From contig NZ_CP014137.1 in assembly GCF_002291445.1 (NCBI RefSeq), positions 2,790,001 through 2,854,000 of the forward strand: a DNA stretch of 64,000 nt. Reading direction: 5' to 3'. A program made the position numbers and the translations under genes. This DNA comes from Brenneria goodwinii. GTDB taxonomy: Bacteria; Pseudomonadota; Gammaproteobacteria; Enterobacterales; Enterobacteriaceae. Below, piece by piece: positions 33,568 to 43,037 of the stretch (position 1 is its first letter; the number at the start of each line of letters is the position of its first letter). Below the pieces are notes generated by a model. The model saw only the letters and a list, made by a program, of their open reading frames with translations. It made no database searches and was not told the DNA's origin.

Positions 33568-34173
33568 ATTTTCATCCTTTTACTTCTGGGATTATTCAGT
33601 GTACGCGCTTTCGCCGCGGATACTTTATTGATACTGGGCGATAGCCTCAGCGCGGGCTATCGAATGCCGGCGGCCAACGCCTGGCCTGCTCTGCTGAATC
33701 AGAAATGGCAGACGCCGCCGAACAACATAAACGTCATTAACGCCAGCATCAGCGGCGATACCGCCGCCCAGGGACTGGCCCGCCTTCCCGAGTTATTGAA
33801 ACAGCATCAGCCGCGCTGGGTCTTGATCGAACTTGGCGGCAACGATGGGTTACGCGGCTTTCCGCCGCAAAACATCGAACAGGATTTAACCCAGATTATT
33901 ACGCAAGTTAAACAGGCGCAGGCGCAACCGCTACTGATGCAGATTCGTCTGCCGACCAATTATGGCCGCCGCTACACCGAGTCATTCAGCAACATCTACC
34001 CACGACTGGCGCAACAGTTTGCCATTCCTCTGGTGCCGTTCTTTATGGAGCAGGTGTATCTTAAACCGGAGTGGATTCTGGAGGATGGCATTCACCCCAC
34101 CCGAGACGCCCAACCCTTTATTGCCGATTGGATGGCGCAACATCTGGAACCCTTAGTTAAGCATGAGTCTTGA
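33490..34173 (+). CDS. tesA: multifunctional acyl-CoA thioesterase I / lysophospholipase L1 TesA
   Basis: TesA is a periplasmic SGNH hydrolase acting on thioesters, lysophospholipids and some peptides. Block I is ILGDSLSAGYRM with the catalytic Ser, block III is GGNDGLRGF, and block V is EDGIHPTRDAQ with Asp and His. ATG 33490 gives MMNFKNVFR as in E. coli, but the signal peptide here has about 16 extra polar residues before the hydrophobic core (HIFILLLLGLFSVRAFA). No later in-frame start codon exists before that core. The product has 227 residues against 208 in E. coli. ybbO follows after 28 bases. Confidence 0.94.
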   Translation: MMNFKNVFRRPGFDRHNTRWTGLCKHIFILLLLGLFSVRAFAADTLLILGDSLSAGYRMPAANAWPALLNQKWQTPPNNINVINASISGDTAAQGLARLPELLKQHQPRWVLIELGGNDGLRGFPPQNIEQDLTQIITQVKQAQAQPLLMQIRLPTNYGRRYTESFSNIYPRLAQQFAIPLVPFFMEQVYLKPEWILEDGIHPTRDAQPFIADWMAQHLEPLVKHES

Positions 34174-34201
34174 CAAATAGGCTCTTGAATTAGGTAAAGT
34201 T

Positions 34202-34978
34202 ATGCAAAAAACGGTTCTTATTACCGGTTGTTCCAGCGGAGTGGGTCTCATCGCCGCGCAGGATCTGCACAAGCGCGGCTATCGTGTCCTGGCGGCCTGT
34301 CGCCGTCCTGATGACGTCAGTCGCATGGCTGCGTTGGGTTTGGAAGGGATCGAACTTAATCTGGATGACGCCGCCAGCGTTGAAAACGCCGCCGCTCAGG
34401 TTATCGCGCTAACCGGAAACCGCCTGTACGGCCTGTTCAACAACGCCGGATTCGGATTATATGGACCATTGAGCGGCATTTCGCGCCAGCAGTTGGAGCA
34501 TCAGTTTTCCACTAACCTGTTTGGTACGCATCAGCTAACGCAGCTGTTACTGCCCGCCATGCTGCCGCACGGCGAAGGCCGAATTATTCAAACCAGTTCG
34601 GTGATGGGGCTGGTGTCCACGCCGGGACGGGGCGCTTATGCCGCCAGTAAATTCGCCCTTGAGGCCTGGTCGGATACGTTGCGCATGGAGCTGCACGGCA
34701 GCGGTCTGCATGTCAGCCTGATCGAACCCGGCCCGCTTTCGACCCGTTTCACCGAGAATGTCGATCAGGCCCGAACGGATAAACCGGTTACCAACCCCGG
34801 CATTGCCAAACGATTTACGCTGCCGCCGCAAGCCGTATTGCCAAAACTTCATCATGCACTGGAAAGTCCGCGCCCCAAACTCCGTTACCCGGTGACGCTG
34901 GTTGCACACAGTTTATCGTGGTTACGTCGGCTGCTGCCCGGACGCTGTCTGGATAATGTATTACGAACCCGTTCCTGA
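34202..34978 (+). CDS. ybbO: short-chain dehydrogenase YbbO
   Basis: YbbO is an SDR-family oxidoreductase; the E. coli enzyme is reported as an NADP-dependent aldehyde reductase. In the 258-residue protein the cofactor motif TGCSSGVG lies near residue 8, NNAG near residue 80, the catalytic Ser in IQTSSVMG near residue 131, and YAASK near residue 147. The final basic region YPVTLVAHSLSWLRRLLPGR may associate with the membrane. The E. coli annotation has a longer N-terminus, but MQKTVLITGCSSG is the natural start here. It lies 28 bases after tesA. Confidence 0.93.
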   Translation: MQKTVLITGCSSGVGLIAAQDLHKRGYRVLAACRRPDDVSRMAALGLEGIELNLDDAASVENAAAQVIALTGNRLYGLFNNAGFGLYGPLSGISRQQLEHQFSTNLFGTHQLTQLLLPAMLPHGEGRIIQTSSVMGLVSTPGRGAYAASKFALEAWSDTLRMELHGSGLHVSLIEPGPLSTRFTENVDQARTDKPVTNPGIAKRFTLPPQAVLPKLHHALESPRPKLRYPVTLVAHSLSWLRRLLPGRCLDNVLRTRS

Positions 34979-35039
34979 TATTGGCTTGAAGCGGCGATTT
35001 TAGCCCCCACATTAGCCAAAACGGATGAGAGAGAACCTT

Positions 35040-35900
35040 ATGTTAGAACAACAAGCCAATATTATTGATGTTAACGAATCCAACCTTCATCAGGTTCTGG
35101 AACAGTCCGCAACGCTTCCGGTATTGTTTTATTTCTGGTCGGCGCGTAGCCAGCACTGTCAGCAGTTGGAACCGGTGCTGAATAAACTGGCGCAGGAATA
35201 TGCCGGTCAATTTATTCTGGCCCGGGTGGATTGCGATGCCGAACAGCGCGTCGCGGCGCAATTTGGCCTGCGCGCGATCCCGACGGTCTATCTGTTCCAA
35301 GACGGCCAACCGCTGGACGGTTTCCAAGGACCGCAGCCGGAAGAAGCCATTCGTGAACTGCTGCAGCGCGCATTACCGAAGGAAGAAGAACTCAAGGTCG
35401 CCGAAGCCCAGCAATTGATCCAGGAAGGAAAATTGCCGGAAGCGCTGGTGTTGCTAAAAGAGGCCTGGCAGCTCAGCCAGCAGAGCAGCGATATCGGTCT
35501 GATGCTGGCGGAAGTTCAGATTCAGCTAAACCGCAGCGAAGATGCCGAAGCCGTACTGGCGACCATTCCGCTACAGGATCAGGATACCCACTACCACAGT
35601 CTGGTGGCGCAGATTGAACTGCTGAAGCAGGCCGCGGATACCCCGGAAATTCAGCTGCTGCAAAAACAGTTGGACGCCGATCCGCAAAACGCTGAACTGG
35701 CCGTACAACTGGCGTTACAGATGCATCAGGTCGGCCGCAATGAGGAAGCGCTGGAACTGCTGATGGGCTTTCTGAAAAAAGATCTGGGCGCGGCGGAAGG
35801 CAACGCGCGCAAAACGCTGATGGATATCATGTCCGCACTCGGCACCGGCGACGCCCTCGCCGCCCGCTACCGCCGTCAGCTCTACTCGCTGTTGTATTAA
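35040..35900 (+). CDS. cnoX: chaperedoxin CnoX (YbbN)
   Basis: CnoX protects proteins from chlorine-induced oxidation and hands them to GroEL and DnaK. The 286-residue protein has an N-terminal thioredoxin domain (residues 1-110) with the degenerate active site SQHC instead of CxxC, as in E. coli. TPR repeats follow to the end (RYRRQLYSLLY). I chose ATG 35040 with GAGAG upstream; an earlier in-frame ATG at 35025 is not supported. It follows ybbO after 61 bases, the conserved tesA-ybbO-ybbN order. Confidence 0.94.
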   Translation: MLEQQANIIDVNESNLHQVLEQSATLPVLFYFWSARSQHCQQLEPVLNKLAQEYAGQFILARVDCDAEQRVAAQFGLRAIPTVYLFQDGQPLDGFQGPQPEEAIRELLQRALPKEEELKVAEAQQLIQEGKLPEALVLLKEAWQLSQQSSDIGLMLAEVQIQLNRSEDAEAVLATIPLQDQDTHYHSLVAQIELLKQAADTPEIQLLQKQLDADPQNAELAVQLALQMHQVGRNEEALELLMGFLKKDLGAAEGNARKTLMDIMSALGTGDALAARYRRQLYSLLY

Positions 35901-35938
35901 TGCCGGTCATCCCCGCTGATGCGGGGATAACAAGATAA

Positions 35939-37135
35939 TCAGTCCAGCGTCTCCAGCACATTTATCCAACCATGGCCGCCGTATACCGGCCAGCCGTTCA
36001 GCCAGCGGCGCAGCATATTCATCGCCAGCATCGCGACGACTTCCTGATGCGTCTGCAGACTATAACGCGACACGTTAAACTGTATCGCCAGCGCATAAGC
36101 GCCTTGCGGCGTATGCAGCGCAATCGCCAGCCGATCGTCAACTCTCGCGCTTATCGTCAGCGCCAGCGCCGCCTGACGGCTTTCCGCCAACTGACGGGCG
36201 GCGTCCGCCAGTTGCTGCAAATCCTGCGGATCCGCCTTTACCGGTAATTCACCGCCGGCCAGCGGCACGCCGGCCGACTGTAGCTGCCAGTTCAGCAAGC
36301 CCGCGGTAAAGTTTTCGCTCACCGCCAGTTGGAGTTTGCGCTCCGCCAGCCGACGGGCCAGTTGCGCGGGCAATCCTTCCGTACCTTCAAATACGGTGTT
36401 CTCTCCCGCGACAGTGCGTACCTGTTCCCAAAGCTGCTCCATTGCCGCCTGTTGCGAAGCCGGCCCGGTCAACTTCAACTCAATCACCGGTACGGATGAG
36501 CGATACCCCAACACCACGCCGGGCGGAAGCGCCACCCCATCCAGGCGGCTGGCGAGGTCGCTTTCAGAACGGCCAAAGGTGGTTAAACGCAGACACAGCG
36601 GCGGCTCGGCGATCGTAAAGCGATCGCGCAAACGCGGCATGATTTGCTGATCCACCATAATCTTAAATTCGGAAGGCACGCCCGGGGTAAAAAACAGCAG
36701 GCATTTGTTTAATTGCAGTGCGAAACCGCAGGCGGTGCCCACCGGGTTATCAATCACCTCCGCGCTGGCGGGAAGCAGCGCCTGCTTGCGGTTATTCGGC
36801 GACATTACGCGGCCGCGCTCCGCAAAGAACGCCTCCATCCGCTCAATCCATTCGGCATGTTCAACCAACGCTTCCCCTGCCGCCGTCGCGGCGGCCAGCG
36901 AGCTGAGGTCGTCGCTGGTTGGCCCCAATCCGCCATTGACGATCAGAATATCCGCAATCTGGCTACGCTGGTTCAGCGCCGAGACCAAAGCATCGAGATC
37001 GTCGCCCACCGTCATACGGCTTGCCATCGGCAATCCCTGATGGAACAGGTAGTCCGCCAGCCAGGCCGCATTGGTATCAATAATCTGACCATGCAGCACT
37101 TCATCACCGGTACATAACATCTCGACCCTAAGCAT
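35939..37135 (-). CDS. yfaY: CinA-like protein YfaY
   Basis: YfaY is a 398-residue CinA-family protein. The N-terminal MoeA/MoaB-like domain (to about residue 250) shows VEMLCTGDEVLHGQIIDTN and VNGGLGPTSDDLS. The C-terminal domain belongs to the PncC (NMN deamidase) fold, but the catalytic ESCTGG motif is replaced by ENFTAG near residue 273, so the deamidase is probably inactive. E. coli YfaY is reported to lack that activity as well. It converges with cnoX across 38 bases and lies downstream of yfaZ on the same strand, as in E. coli. A role for the N-terminal domain is not known. Confidence 0.9.
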   Translation of the reverse strand: MLRVEMLCTGDEVLHGQIIDTNAAWLADYLFHQGLPMASRMTVGDDLDALVSALNQRSQIADILIVNGGLGPTSDDLSSLAAATAAGEALVEHAEWIERMEAFFAERGRVMSPNNRKQALLPASAEVIDNPVGTACGFALQLNKCLLFFTPGVPSEFKIMVDQQIMPRLRDRFTIAEPPLCLRLTTFGRSESDLASRLDGVALPPGVVLGYRSSVPVIELKLTGPASQQAAMEQLWEQVRTVAGENTVFEGTEGLPAQLARRLAERKLQLAVSENFTAGLLNWQLQSAGVPLAGGELPVKADPQDLQQLADAARQLAESRQAALALTISARVDDRLAIALHTPQGAYALAIQFNVSRYSLQTHQEVVAMLAMNMLRRWLNGWPVYGGHGWINVLETLD

Positions 37136-37269
37136 TTTTCACTCCTAATTTTGTTCTACAACTGCGGAAAATCCAGCTGATAAACAATGATTTTTTCTTG
37201 TTCCTATTACAATACGACTCGACGGCGGATAATGGATCCAACATTTGTAAAAATATAAGAGATGCAAAA

Positions 37270-37296
37270 CGGGCGCGAATTATCGCGCCCGTTTTT
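37270..37296. terminator. terminator after yfaZ
   Basis: A 9-bp perfect stem (CGGGCGCGA/TCGCGCCCG) with a 4-base loop is flanked by TTTTT on the plus strand and TTTT on the minus strand. It lies 25 bases after the yfaZ stop. Confidence 0.88.
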
Positions 37297-37320
37297 GACT
37301 TCACCGCGACCGCGCAGTAA

Positions 37321-37863
37321 TTAGAAATTCAAACCTACGCCGATGTAGGCGGAATCAGCCAGTTTGTTGTCTGAACGACCGCTCTCGCCGGCCAGATTGA
37401 TATAGCGATAACCCACATCCACATTCAGCGGGCCAACAACCTGCCAGCGGACGCCGGCCTTACCTTCGACGTAGTGATCCACGTGGCTGGAGAAGGCGTC
37501 CGGCGAGTAATAACCTTCACCATATAGCGAGAAATAACGGTTGATCGGCCACTGCACGCCGCCGCCCAGCGCCAGCGCATGACCGTCAGAACCGTGGTCC
37601 TGATTCAAATACAGCGCCTTGCCGCCTAGCGTCACTTTCAGCGGGCCGACCGGAAGCGTATAGCCCAGACCGAAACCGTAAACATCGTTATTGCTGTCGC
37701 CGTGAGCGTAACTCACACTGCCGGACAGCCCAGGGACCAACAGGCCAAACCCAACGTTTGCACCGGCATAATCACGCCCCGCTTCCCCGGAAATGCCAAT
37801 GGCGTATACAGAAGATGCGGCAAACAGCAAACTTCCTGCACAAGCAATCACAAATTTTTTCAT
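37321..37863 (-). CDS. yfaZ: outer membrane protein YfaZ
   Basis: The 180-residue precursor has a cleavable signal peptide (MKKFVIACAGSLLFAASSVYA). It then forms an alternating beta pattern of a small outer-membrane barrel ending in an aromatic residue (YIGVGLNF), the OMP insertion signal. It matches the YfaZ family, of unknown function. It lies next to yfaY, as in E. coli. Its own terminator and a 185-base gap separate the two. The divergent 257-base gap to the catalase gene should contain both promoters; no recognised operator was found. Confidence 0.9.
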   Translation of the reverse strand: MKKFVIACAGSLLFAASSVYAIGISGEAGRDYAGANVGFGLLVPGLSGSVSYAHGDSNNDVYGFGLGYTLPVGPLKVTLGGKALYLNQDHGSDGHALALGGGVQWPINRYFSLYGEGYYSPDAFSSHVDHYVEGKAGVRWQVVGPLNVDVGYRYINLAGESGRSDNKLADSAYIGVGLNF

Positions 37864-38120
37864 TTTTAATACCCTTCAAAGCAGTTATTAAACGCGCGTG
37901 CAAAAACAAGTTGATATCGTCGCCGATTCTACGCGAATCGCGCAGGTACTCCAGCGTAACGTTGTCCTAAAATACCATTTTTTCCTTCAGCGCCGCTGCA
38001 AATAGCGTTCAGATAACCATGGTAAAAAGATAAGCGCCATCATTTGCCTAAAGACCACATAATGACTAATAGTATTAGGGGAAACTCAAATACTCATAGC
38101 GATAATATAAGGAAAAGATG

Positions 38121-39563
38121 ATGAGCAAAAAAAAGCTGACGACCGTTGCCGGCTCACCCGTGGTTGATAATAACAATGTAGTCACCGCCGGGCCGCGTGG
38201 TCCTATGTTATTGCAAGATGTATGGTTTTTGGAAAAACTGGCGCATTTCGATCGTGAAGTGATTCCAGAACGACGGATGCACGCCAAAGGCTCCGGCGCT
38301 CACGGCACCTTCACCGTCACCCACGATATCACCCGTTATACCCGGGCGAAAATATTTTCTGAAATAGGCAAAAAGACCGACATGTTCGTGCGTTTCTCCA
38401 CGGTAGCCGGTGAACGCGGCGCGGCTGATGCCGAACGCGATATCCGTGGTTTTGCCATGAAATTCTATACCGAAGAGGGTAACTGGGATCTGGTCGGTAA
38501 CAACACGCCGGTATTCTACTTGCGCGATCCGCTGAAATTTCCCGATCTCAACCATATTGTCAAACGCGATCCGCGCACCAACCTGCGTAACCCGGTCTAC
38601 AAATGGGACTTCTTCTCGCAGTTGCCGGAAGCCCTGCACCAGTTGACGATCGATTTCAGCGATCGGGGCTTACCCAAGTCTTTCCGCAACATTCATGGCT
38701 TTGGCAGCCACACCTACAGCTTTATCAATAACGCCAATGAACGTTTCTGGGTGAAATTCCATTTCCGCTGCCAGCAAGGCATCGAAAATCTGATGGATGA
38801 CGAGGCGGAAGCGCTGGTTGGTAAAGATCGCGAAAGTTCACAGCGCGATCTGTTCAACGCGATTGAAAGCGGCGATTTCCCGCGCTGGAATCTGCAGATA
38901 CAGATTATGCCGGAAGCCGAAGCCTCACAGGTTCCCTATAACCCGTTCGATCTGACAAAAGTCTGGCCGCACGGCGATTACCCGCTGATTGATGTCGGTT
39001 TTTTCGAACTGAACCGCAACCCGGACAACTACTTTTCCGAAGTGGAACAGGTCGCCTTTAACCCGGCGCACACCGTACCGGGCATCAGCTTCTCGCCGGA
39101 TAAAATGTTGCAAGGCCGTCTGTTCTCCTATGGCGATGCGGAACGCTACCGTCTGGGTGTGAACCATCATCAGATCCCGGTAAATGCGCCAAAATGTCCG
39201 TTCCATAACTACCACCGTGACGGCGCCATGCGTATCGACGGCAACAGCGGCAACGGCGCGACCTATGAACCGAACAGCTTTGGCGTATTTCAGGAACAGC
39301 CTGATTTCAGCGAACCGCCGTTAACCCTGGAAGGGGCGGCCGATCACTGGAATCACCGTGAAGATGACGACTACTACAGCCAGCCTCGCGCGCTGTTTAA
39401 CCTGCTGAGCGAAGAAGAACACCAGCGGATGTTCCAGCGTATCGCCGGTGAACTGTCGCAGGTGCCTGAATTTATCCAGGAACGCCAGATCGCACTGTTC
39501 AATAAGGTCGATCCCGCCTATGGCGCCGGGGTTAAAAAAGCGCTGGAAGCCGTTGGGAAATAA
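38121..39563 (+). CDS. katA: monofunctional haem catalase (small-subunit, clade 3)
   Basis: This catalase decomposes hydrogen peroxide in the cytoplasm. The 480-residue protein is of the small-subunit type. The distal His54 lies in RRMHAKGSGAHG, the distal Asn in VGNNTPVFYLRD near residue 127, and the proximal haem-ligand Tyr in RLFSYGDAERYRLG near residue 337. NADPH-binding residues around HHQIPVN are visible. ATG 38121 sits seven bases after AAGGA; ATG 38118 is too close. E. coli K-12 has KatG and KatE instead, so this is an accessory antioxidant gene inserted between yfaZ and the men operon. The symbol is by similarity. Confidence 0.94.
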   Translation: MSKKKLTTVAGSPVVDNNNVVTAGPRGPMLLQDVWFLEKLAHFDREVIPERRMHAKGSGAHGTFTVTHDITRYTRAKIFSEIGKKTDMFVRFSTVAGERGAADAERDIRGFAMKFYTEEGNWDLVGNNTPVFYLRDPLKFPDLNHIVKRDPRTNLRNPVYKWDFFSQLPEALHQLTIDFSDRGLPKSFRNIHGFGSHTYSFINNANERFWVKFHFRCQQGIENLMDDEAEALVGKDRESSQRDLFNAIESGDFPRWNLQIQIMPEAEASQVPYNPFDLTKVWPHGDYPLIDVGFFELNRNPDNYFSEVEQVAFNPAHTVPGISFSPDKMLQGRLFSYGDAERYRLGVNHHQIPVNAPKCPFHNYHRDGAMRIDGNSGNGATYEPNSFGVFQEQPDFSEPPLTLEGAADHWNHREDDDYYSQPRALFNLLSEEEHQRMFQRIAGELSQVPEFIQERQIALFNKVDPAYGAGVKKALEAVGK

Positions 39564-39821
39564 CTGAATGGGCGAGCGCGCGTTTCAAAACTCGCATTGC
39601 CCTTAACGACCTCCACCCGGCCGCCCCGTGTCGGGCGCGTGCGACGAGGTCGCATGAAAATGGCGGTATTGTGACGCACGAAACCGTCTCCAAGCCTGCA
39701 TAAAAATGTGACTAAGAGACAGCTTGTTCGGGGGAGGAGCAACTACGCGATCTTCCCCGCGAAGGGGAATGAGGTGGGGCGGAACCACAAAGTCGAGCAT
39801 CAAACCAAGGGAAAACACGCC
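39564..39821. other. gap between convergent katA and menE with a GC hairpin
   Basis: No gene is seen. A stem TTCCCC-GCGAA-GGGGAA lies at 39753-39769 and resembles the hairpins at 51776-51848. A weaker structure with TGCGAC/GTCGCA lies at 39640-39654. They may terminate the two convergent transcripts. Confidence 0.45.
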
Positions 39822-41216
39822 TCAGTCTTTCTCCTGATGGCTTTTACTCTCCACCCAAACCTGCACCTGACGGCGGGAGATTTTAATCCCGCTGTTTTTC
39901 AATGCCGCCGGCAGATGATAATAGGCCACCGGGCGTTGAAATCCCGCTAACCGGGGCGACAACCAATCCCGGATATCGTCCAGCGTTGCCGCTTCGGTGA
40001 TTTCAATCACCGCCGCCGGACGCTGACCGAACTCCACGTCATCCACCGGTACGACGCAGGCTTGCTGGACATCGGGGTGCGTGAGCAGCAGCGACTCAAT
40101 ATATTCCGGCTGAATGCCTTCGCCGCCGCTGAAAAACTGGTTATCCAGACGCCCCAGAATTCGCCACTCGCCCTCGGCGAAACATCCGCGATCGCGGGTG
40201 TGGAACCATCCCTCTTCATCAACTAACGGGAACAGTCGCCCATCCCGCCAGTAGCCCGATGCCAGCGTACTGCCGCGCAGCAGCACTTCCTCGCCCGCCA
40301 GCCGGATTTCCCGTCCGCGTAACGGCAGCCCCACCCCGGCGCGGCCATCGGCGCGTTTAGCGCACACCGTCGAGGCCAGTTCGGTTAAACCGTATCCGCA
40401 CCAGCAGCGCACGCCGCACGCTTCGGCCTGACGCGTCAAATCCTGCGGGATCATCGAACCGCCCAGCAGTACCGCTTTCAGCGTGGCCGGCACGGTGTTT
40501 TGCGATAACAGCCGCCATAGCTGAGTCGGCACCAACGATGCATGCGTACAATCCTGCAGCGCGGACTCCAAAGGCTGTTTTATACGCACCACAATCCTTG
40601 CGCCAGAGGCCAGCCAGCGCCACACAATCCCCTGCCCCGAAACATGAAACAGCGGCAACGACAACAGCCAGCTATCGCCGGCCGAGAACGACATCATGTC
40701 CAGTACGCCCTCTGCGCTGGCCAGATGCGCGGCAAAGGTATGCGCCGCCGCCTTCGGCACGCCGCTGGAGCCGGAGGTTAGCGTCAGCGTCGCCAACTGT
40801 TGCGGCCGCCAGGGCTGTACCGGGTAAGCGGAAGAGAGCGATTCAGCGGATTCAGGCTGCAACGCAACGATGCCGGACGGCCACGGCTGCCCGCTCAGAC
40901 ACAATCCATAGGTGACGTCGAGAGAACATAGCAACGTATGGGTTAACGATTCGGGCAGTTGCGGATTGAGCGGCAATAACCGCGCGCCGCATTGCAGCAG
41001 CGCCAGATAACAAAACAGCATCGTCCCGCTGTTCTTGCCGCGCAGCACCACGCCGCAACCGGGCTTCACCCCCTGTTTTTCAAAACCGGCCGCCAGTTGA
41101 TTAACCCGTGCGGCCACCTGTCGCCAGTTCCAGCGGGTATCCTCTTCAATCAACGCGACGTTCTGCGACGCCTGTTCGGCCCAGTAATGCCAGGGCCAGT
41201 CGTTCAGCATTGCCAT
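39822..41216 (-). CDS. menE: o-succinylbenzoate-CoA ligase MenE
   Basis: MenE activates o-succinylbenzoate with ATP and CoA in menaquinone synthesis. The 464-residue protein is an acyl-CoA synthetase. It has the AMP-binding motif LTLTSGSSGVPKAA near residue 140, YGLTE near residue 268, the hinge RLDNQFFSGGEGIQPEYIE near residue 362, and the catalytic lysine region KNSGIKISR near the end. ATG 41216 overlaps the menC stop by 13 bases and is preceded by GGAAC; ATG 41210 is an equal alternative and gives a start more like E. coli. It is the last gene of the men operon. Confidence 0.96.
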   Translation of the reverse strand: MAMLNDWPWHYWAEQASQNVALIEEDTRWNWRQVAARVNQLAAGFEKQGVKPGCGVVLRGKNSGTMLFCYLALLQCGARLLPLNPQLPESLTHTLLCSLDVTYGLCLSGQPWPSGIVALQPESAESLSSAYPVQPWRPQQLATLTLTSGSSGVPKAAAHTFAAHLASAEGVLDMMSFSAGDSWLLSLPLFHVSGQGIVWRWLASGARIVVRIKQPLESALQDCTHASLVPTQLWRLLSQNTVPATLKAVLLGGSMIPQDLTRQAEACGVRCWCGYGLTELASTVCAKRADGRAGVGLPLRGREIRLAGEEVLLRGSTLASGYWRDGRLFPLVDEEGWFHTRDRGCFAEGEWRILGRLDNQFFSGGEGIQPEYIESLLLTHPDVQQACVVPVDDVEFGQRPAAVIEITEAATLDDIRDWLSPRLAGFQRPVAYYHLPAALKNSGIKISRRQVQVWVESKSHQEKD

Positions 41217-42175
41217 ACCAGTTCCAGTTGTTCGGCCGTCAGCAGCGGTAACCCGCTTTCCGGCCAGGATCTGACCACCTGCGCCCGCATCAAATCCAGC
41301 GTATCCAGACCGGGAATGGTATCCGGCGTCAGCCAGTGCGCCAGCCGCGCCAACTGGTTCAGTCCCAGGCTGGATTCGATACTGGAGCTGATGACGGCGG
41401 TTAAACCGACCTGGTGCGCCTGCTGAATCAGTTGCTGGCATCGGTCAAGGCTGCCGACCAGCGTCGGTTTTATCACGATGGCGCTGACGCCCGGTTCCGC
41501 TTCAACCTGGAAATCGGCTTCCCGCACGCTTTCATCCCAGGCGATATTGATACCGGTTTCCCGCGCAAACTCACGGGACTCCTGACGGGTTTTGCACGGC
41601 TCTTCCAGAAAAGCGATGCGCGAACGCAACGCCGGCGCCACATAGCGGGCAAAGCCATCGGCCTTGGCGCGCGTCCAGCTGCGATTGGCGTCCAGCCGCA
41701 ATTTCAGATCCGGCAGGGCTTCCAGCAACACATTCACGATCATGCCGTCGCGCACGGCTTCATACAGCCCGACTTTGACCTTGGCGACCTTTTCACCCGG
41801 CAGCCCCTGAAGCATCGCGAACAGTTCGTCAGGATCGCCGTTGCACAGCGGCGCTTTACGGTAATCAGCCGCTTCCGGCAACCGCTGTTCCAGCTCAGCC
41901 TGAGCACAGCTCAGGCCAAACGCCACGGAGGGCGGAAGATCATCGGCCGGCGCCTCGCCGGCAACCCAGCGCCGTAGCTGCGCCAGCGTCGCCGATTCGG
42001 CCTCCGCCAGCGTTTCCGCGCTGAACTCAGGCAGCGGCGCTATCTCGCCCCAGCCTTGCCCGCCGTCCTGTTGCAGAAGAACGATGAGCCCATCGCGGCT
42101 TTTCAGGCGCTGGTTACGCAGCACCACGCCGGCTTCCATCGGTACGCTGTAGCGATAAACCTTAACCTGACGCAT
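41204..42175 (-). CDS. menC: o-succinylbenzoate synthase MenC
   Basis: MenC dehydrates SHCHC to o-succinylbenzoate and belongs to the enolase superfamily. In the 323-residue protein the acid-base lysine is in VKVGLYEA near residue 135. Metal ligands are in LRLDANRSW (Asp), FLEEPCK (Glu) and IAWDESVRE (Asp), and the second lysine is in AIVIKPTLVGS near residue 234. Its ATG shares one base with the menB stop, showing tight coupling in the operon. Confidence 0.97.
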   Translation of the reverse strand: MRQVKVYRYSVPMEAGVVLRNQRLKSRDGLIVLLQQDGGQGWGEIAPLPEFSAETLAEAESATLAQLRRWVAGEAPADDLPPSVAFGLSCAQAELEQRLPEAADYRKAPLCNGDPDELFAMLQGLPGEKVAKVKVGLYEAVRDGMIVNVLLEALPDLKLRLDANRSWTRAKADGFARYVAPALRSRIAFLEEPCKTRQESREFARETGINIAWDESVREADFQVEAEPGVSAIVIKPTLVGSLDRCQQLIQQAHQVGLTAVISSSIESSLGLNQLARLAHWLTPDTIPGLDTLDLMRAQVVRSWPESGLPLLTAEQLELVWQC

Positions 42176-43032
42176 TACGGATTCCGTTTGAATTTACTGA
42201 AGTCGGGCTGACGTTTTTCATTAAAGGCGTTACGCCCTTCCTGTCCTTCATCGGTCATATAGAACAGCATGGTGGCGTTGCCGGCCAGTTCCTGCAATCC
42301 CGCCTGTCCGTCACAGTCGGCATTCAACGCCGCTTTCAGACAACGTAGCGCCATCGGGCTGTTCTGCAACATTTCACGGCACCAGCGAACCGTTTCTTTT
42401 TCCAGGGAGTCCAACGGCACCACGGTGTTGACCAGCCCCATATCCAACGCCTGCGCGGCATCATACTGGCGGCACAGGAACCAGATTTCGCGGGCTTTTT
42501 TCTGTCCGACGATGCGCGCCATGTAAGAGGCGCCCCAGCCGCCGTCGAACGATCCGACACGCGGCCCGGTCTGACCGAAGATGGCGTTCTCCGCTGCGAT
42601 AGTCAGATCGCACATCATATGCAGCACATGTCCGCCGCCGATGGAGTAGCCCGCAACCATCGCCACCACCGGTTTCGGGCAGGTACGGATTTGACGCTGG
42701 AAATCCAGCACGTTCAGATGATGCACGCCGCTGTCATCCTGATAACCGCCGTAATCGCCGCGCACCTTCTGATCGCCGCCGGAACAAAACGCTTTTTCCC
42801 CCGCCCCAGTCAGAATAATGACGCCGATGCCGTCGTCGTAACGGGCATTTTCCAACGCGTGAATCATCTCTTTCACCGTCTGCGGGCGAAAAGCATTACG
42901 CACCTGGGGACGATTAATGGTGATTTTGGCGATGCCGTCAGTGGATTTGTGATAAAGGATATCGACGAAATCGCCGCTGCAATCGTGCCATTCCACCGGG
43001 GCGTAAAGCAGTTCTTCACTGGGATAAAGCAT
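42175..43032 (-). CDS. menB: 1,4-dihydroxy-2-naphthoyl-CoA synthase MenB
   Basis: MenB cyclises succinylbenzoyl-CoA and belongs to the crotonase superfamily. The 285-residue length equals E. coli. The oxyanion-hole and CoA segments are FCSGGDQKVRGDYGGY near residue 84, VAMVAGYSIGGGHVLHMMCDLTIA near residue 130 and GPRVGSFDGGWG near residue 155, the last carrying the catalytic serine and aspartate region. It starts five bases after the menH stop. Confidence 0.98.
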   Translation of the reverse strand: MLYPSEELLYAPVEWHDCSGDFVDILYHKSTDGIAKITINRPQVRNAFRPQTVKEMIHALENARYDDGIGVIILTGAGEKAFCSGGDQKVRGDYGGYQDDSGVHHLNVLDFQRQIRTCPKPVVAMVAGYSIGGGHVLHMMCDLTIAAENAIFGQTGPRVGSFDGGWGASYMARIVGQKKAREIWFLCRQYDAAQALDMGLVNTVVPLDSLEKETVRWCREMLQNSPMALRCLKAALNADCDGQAGLQELAGNATMLFYMTDEGQEGRNAFNEKRQPDFSKFKRNP

Positions 43033-43037
43033 AGTAA

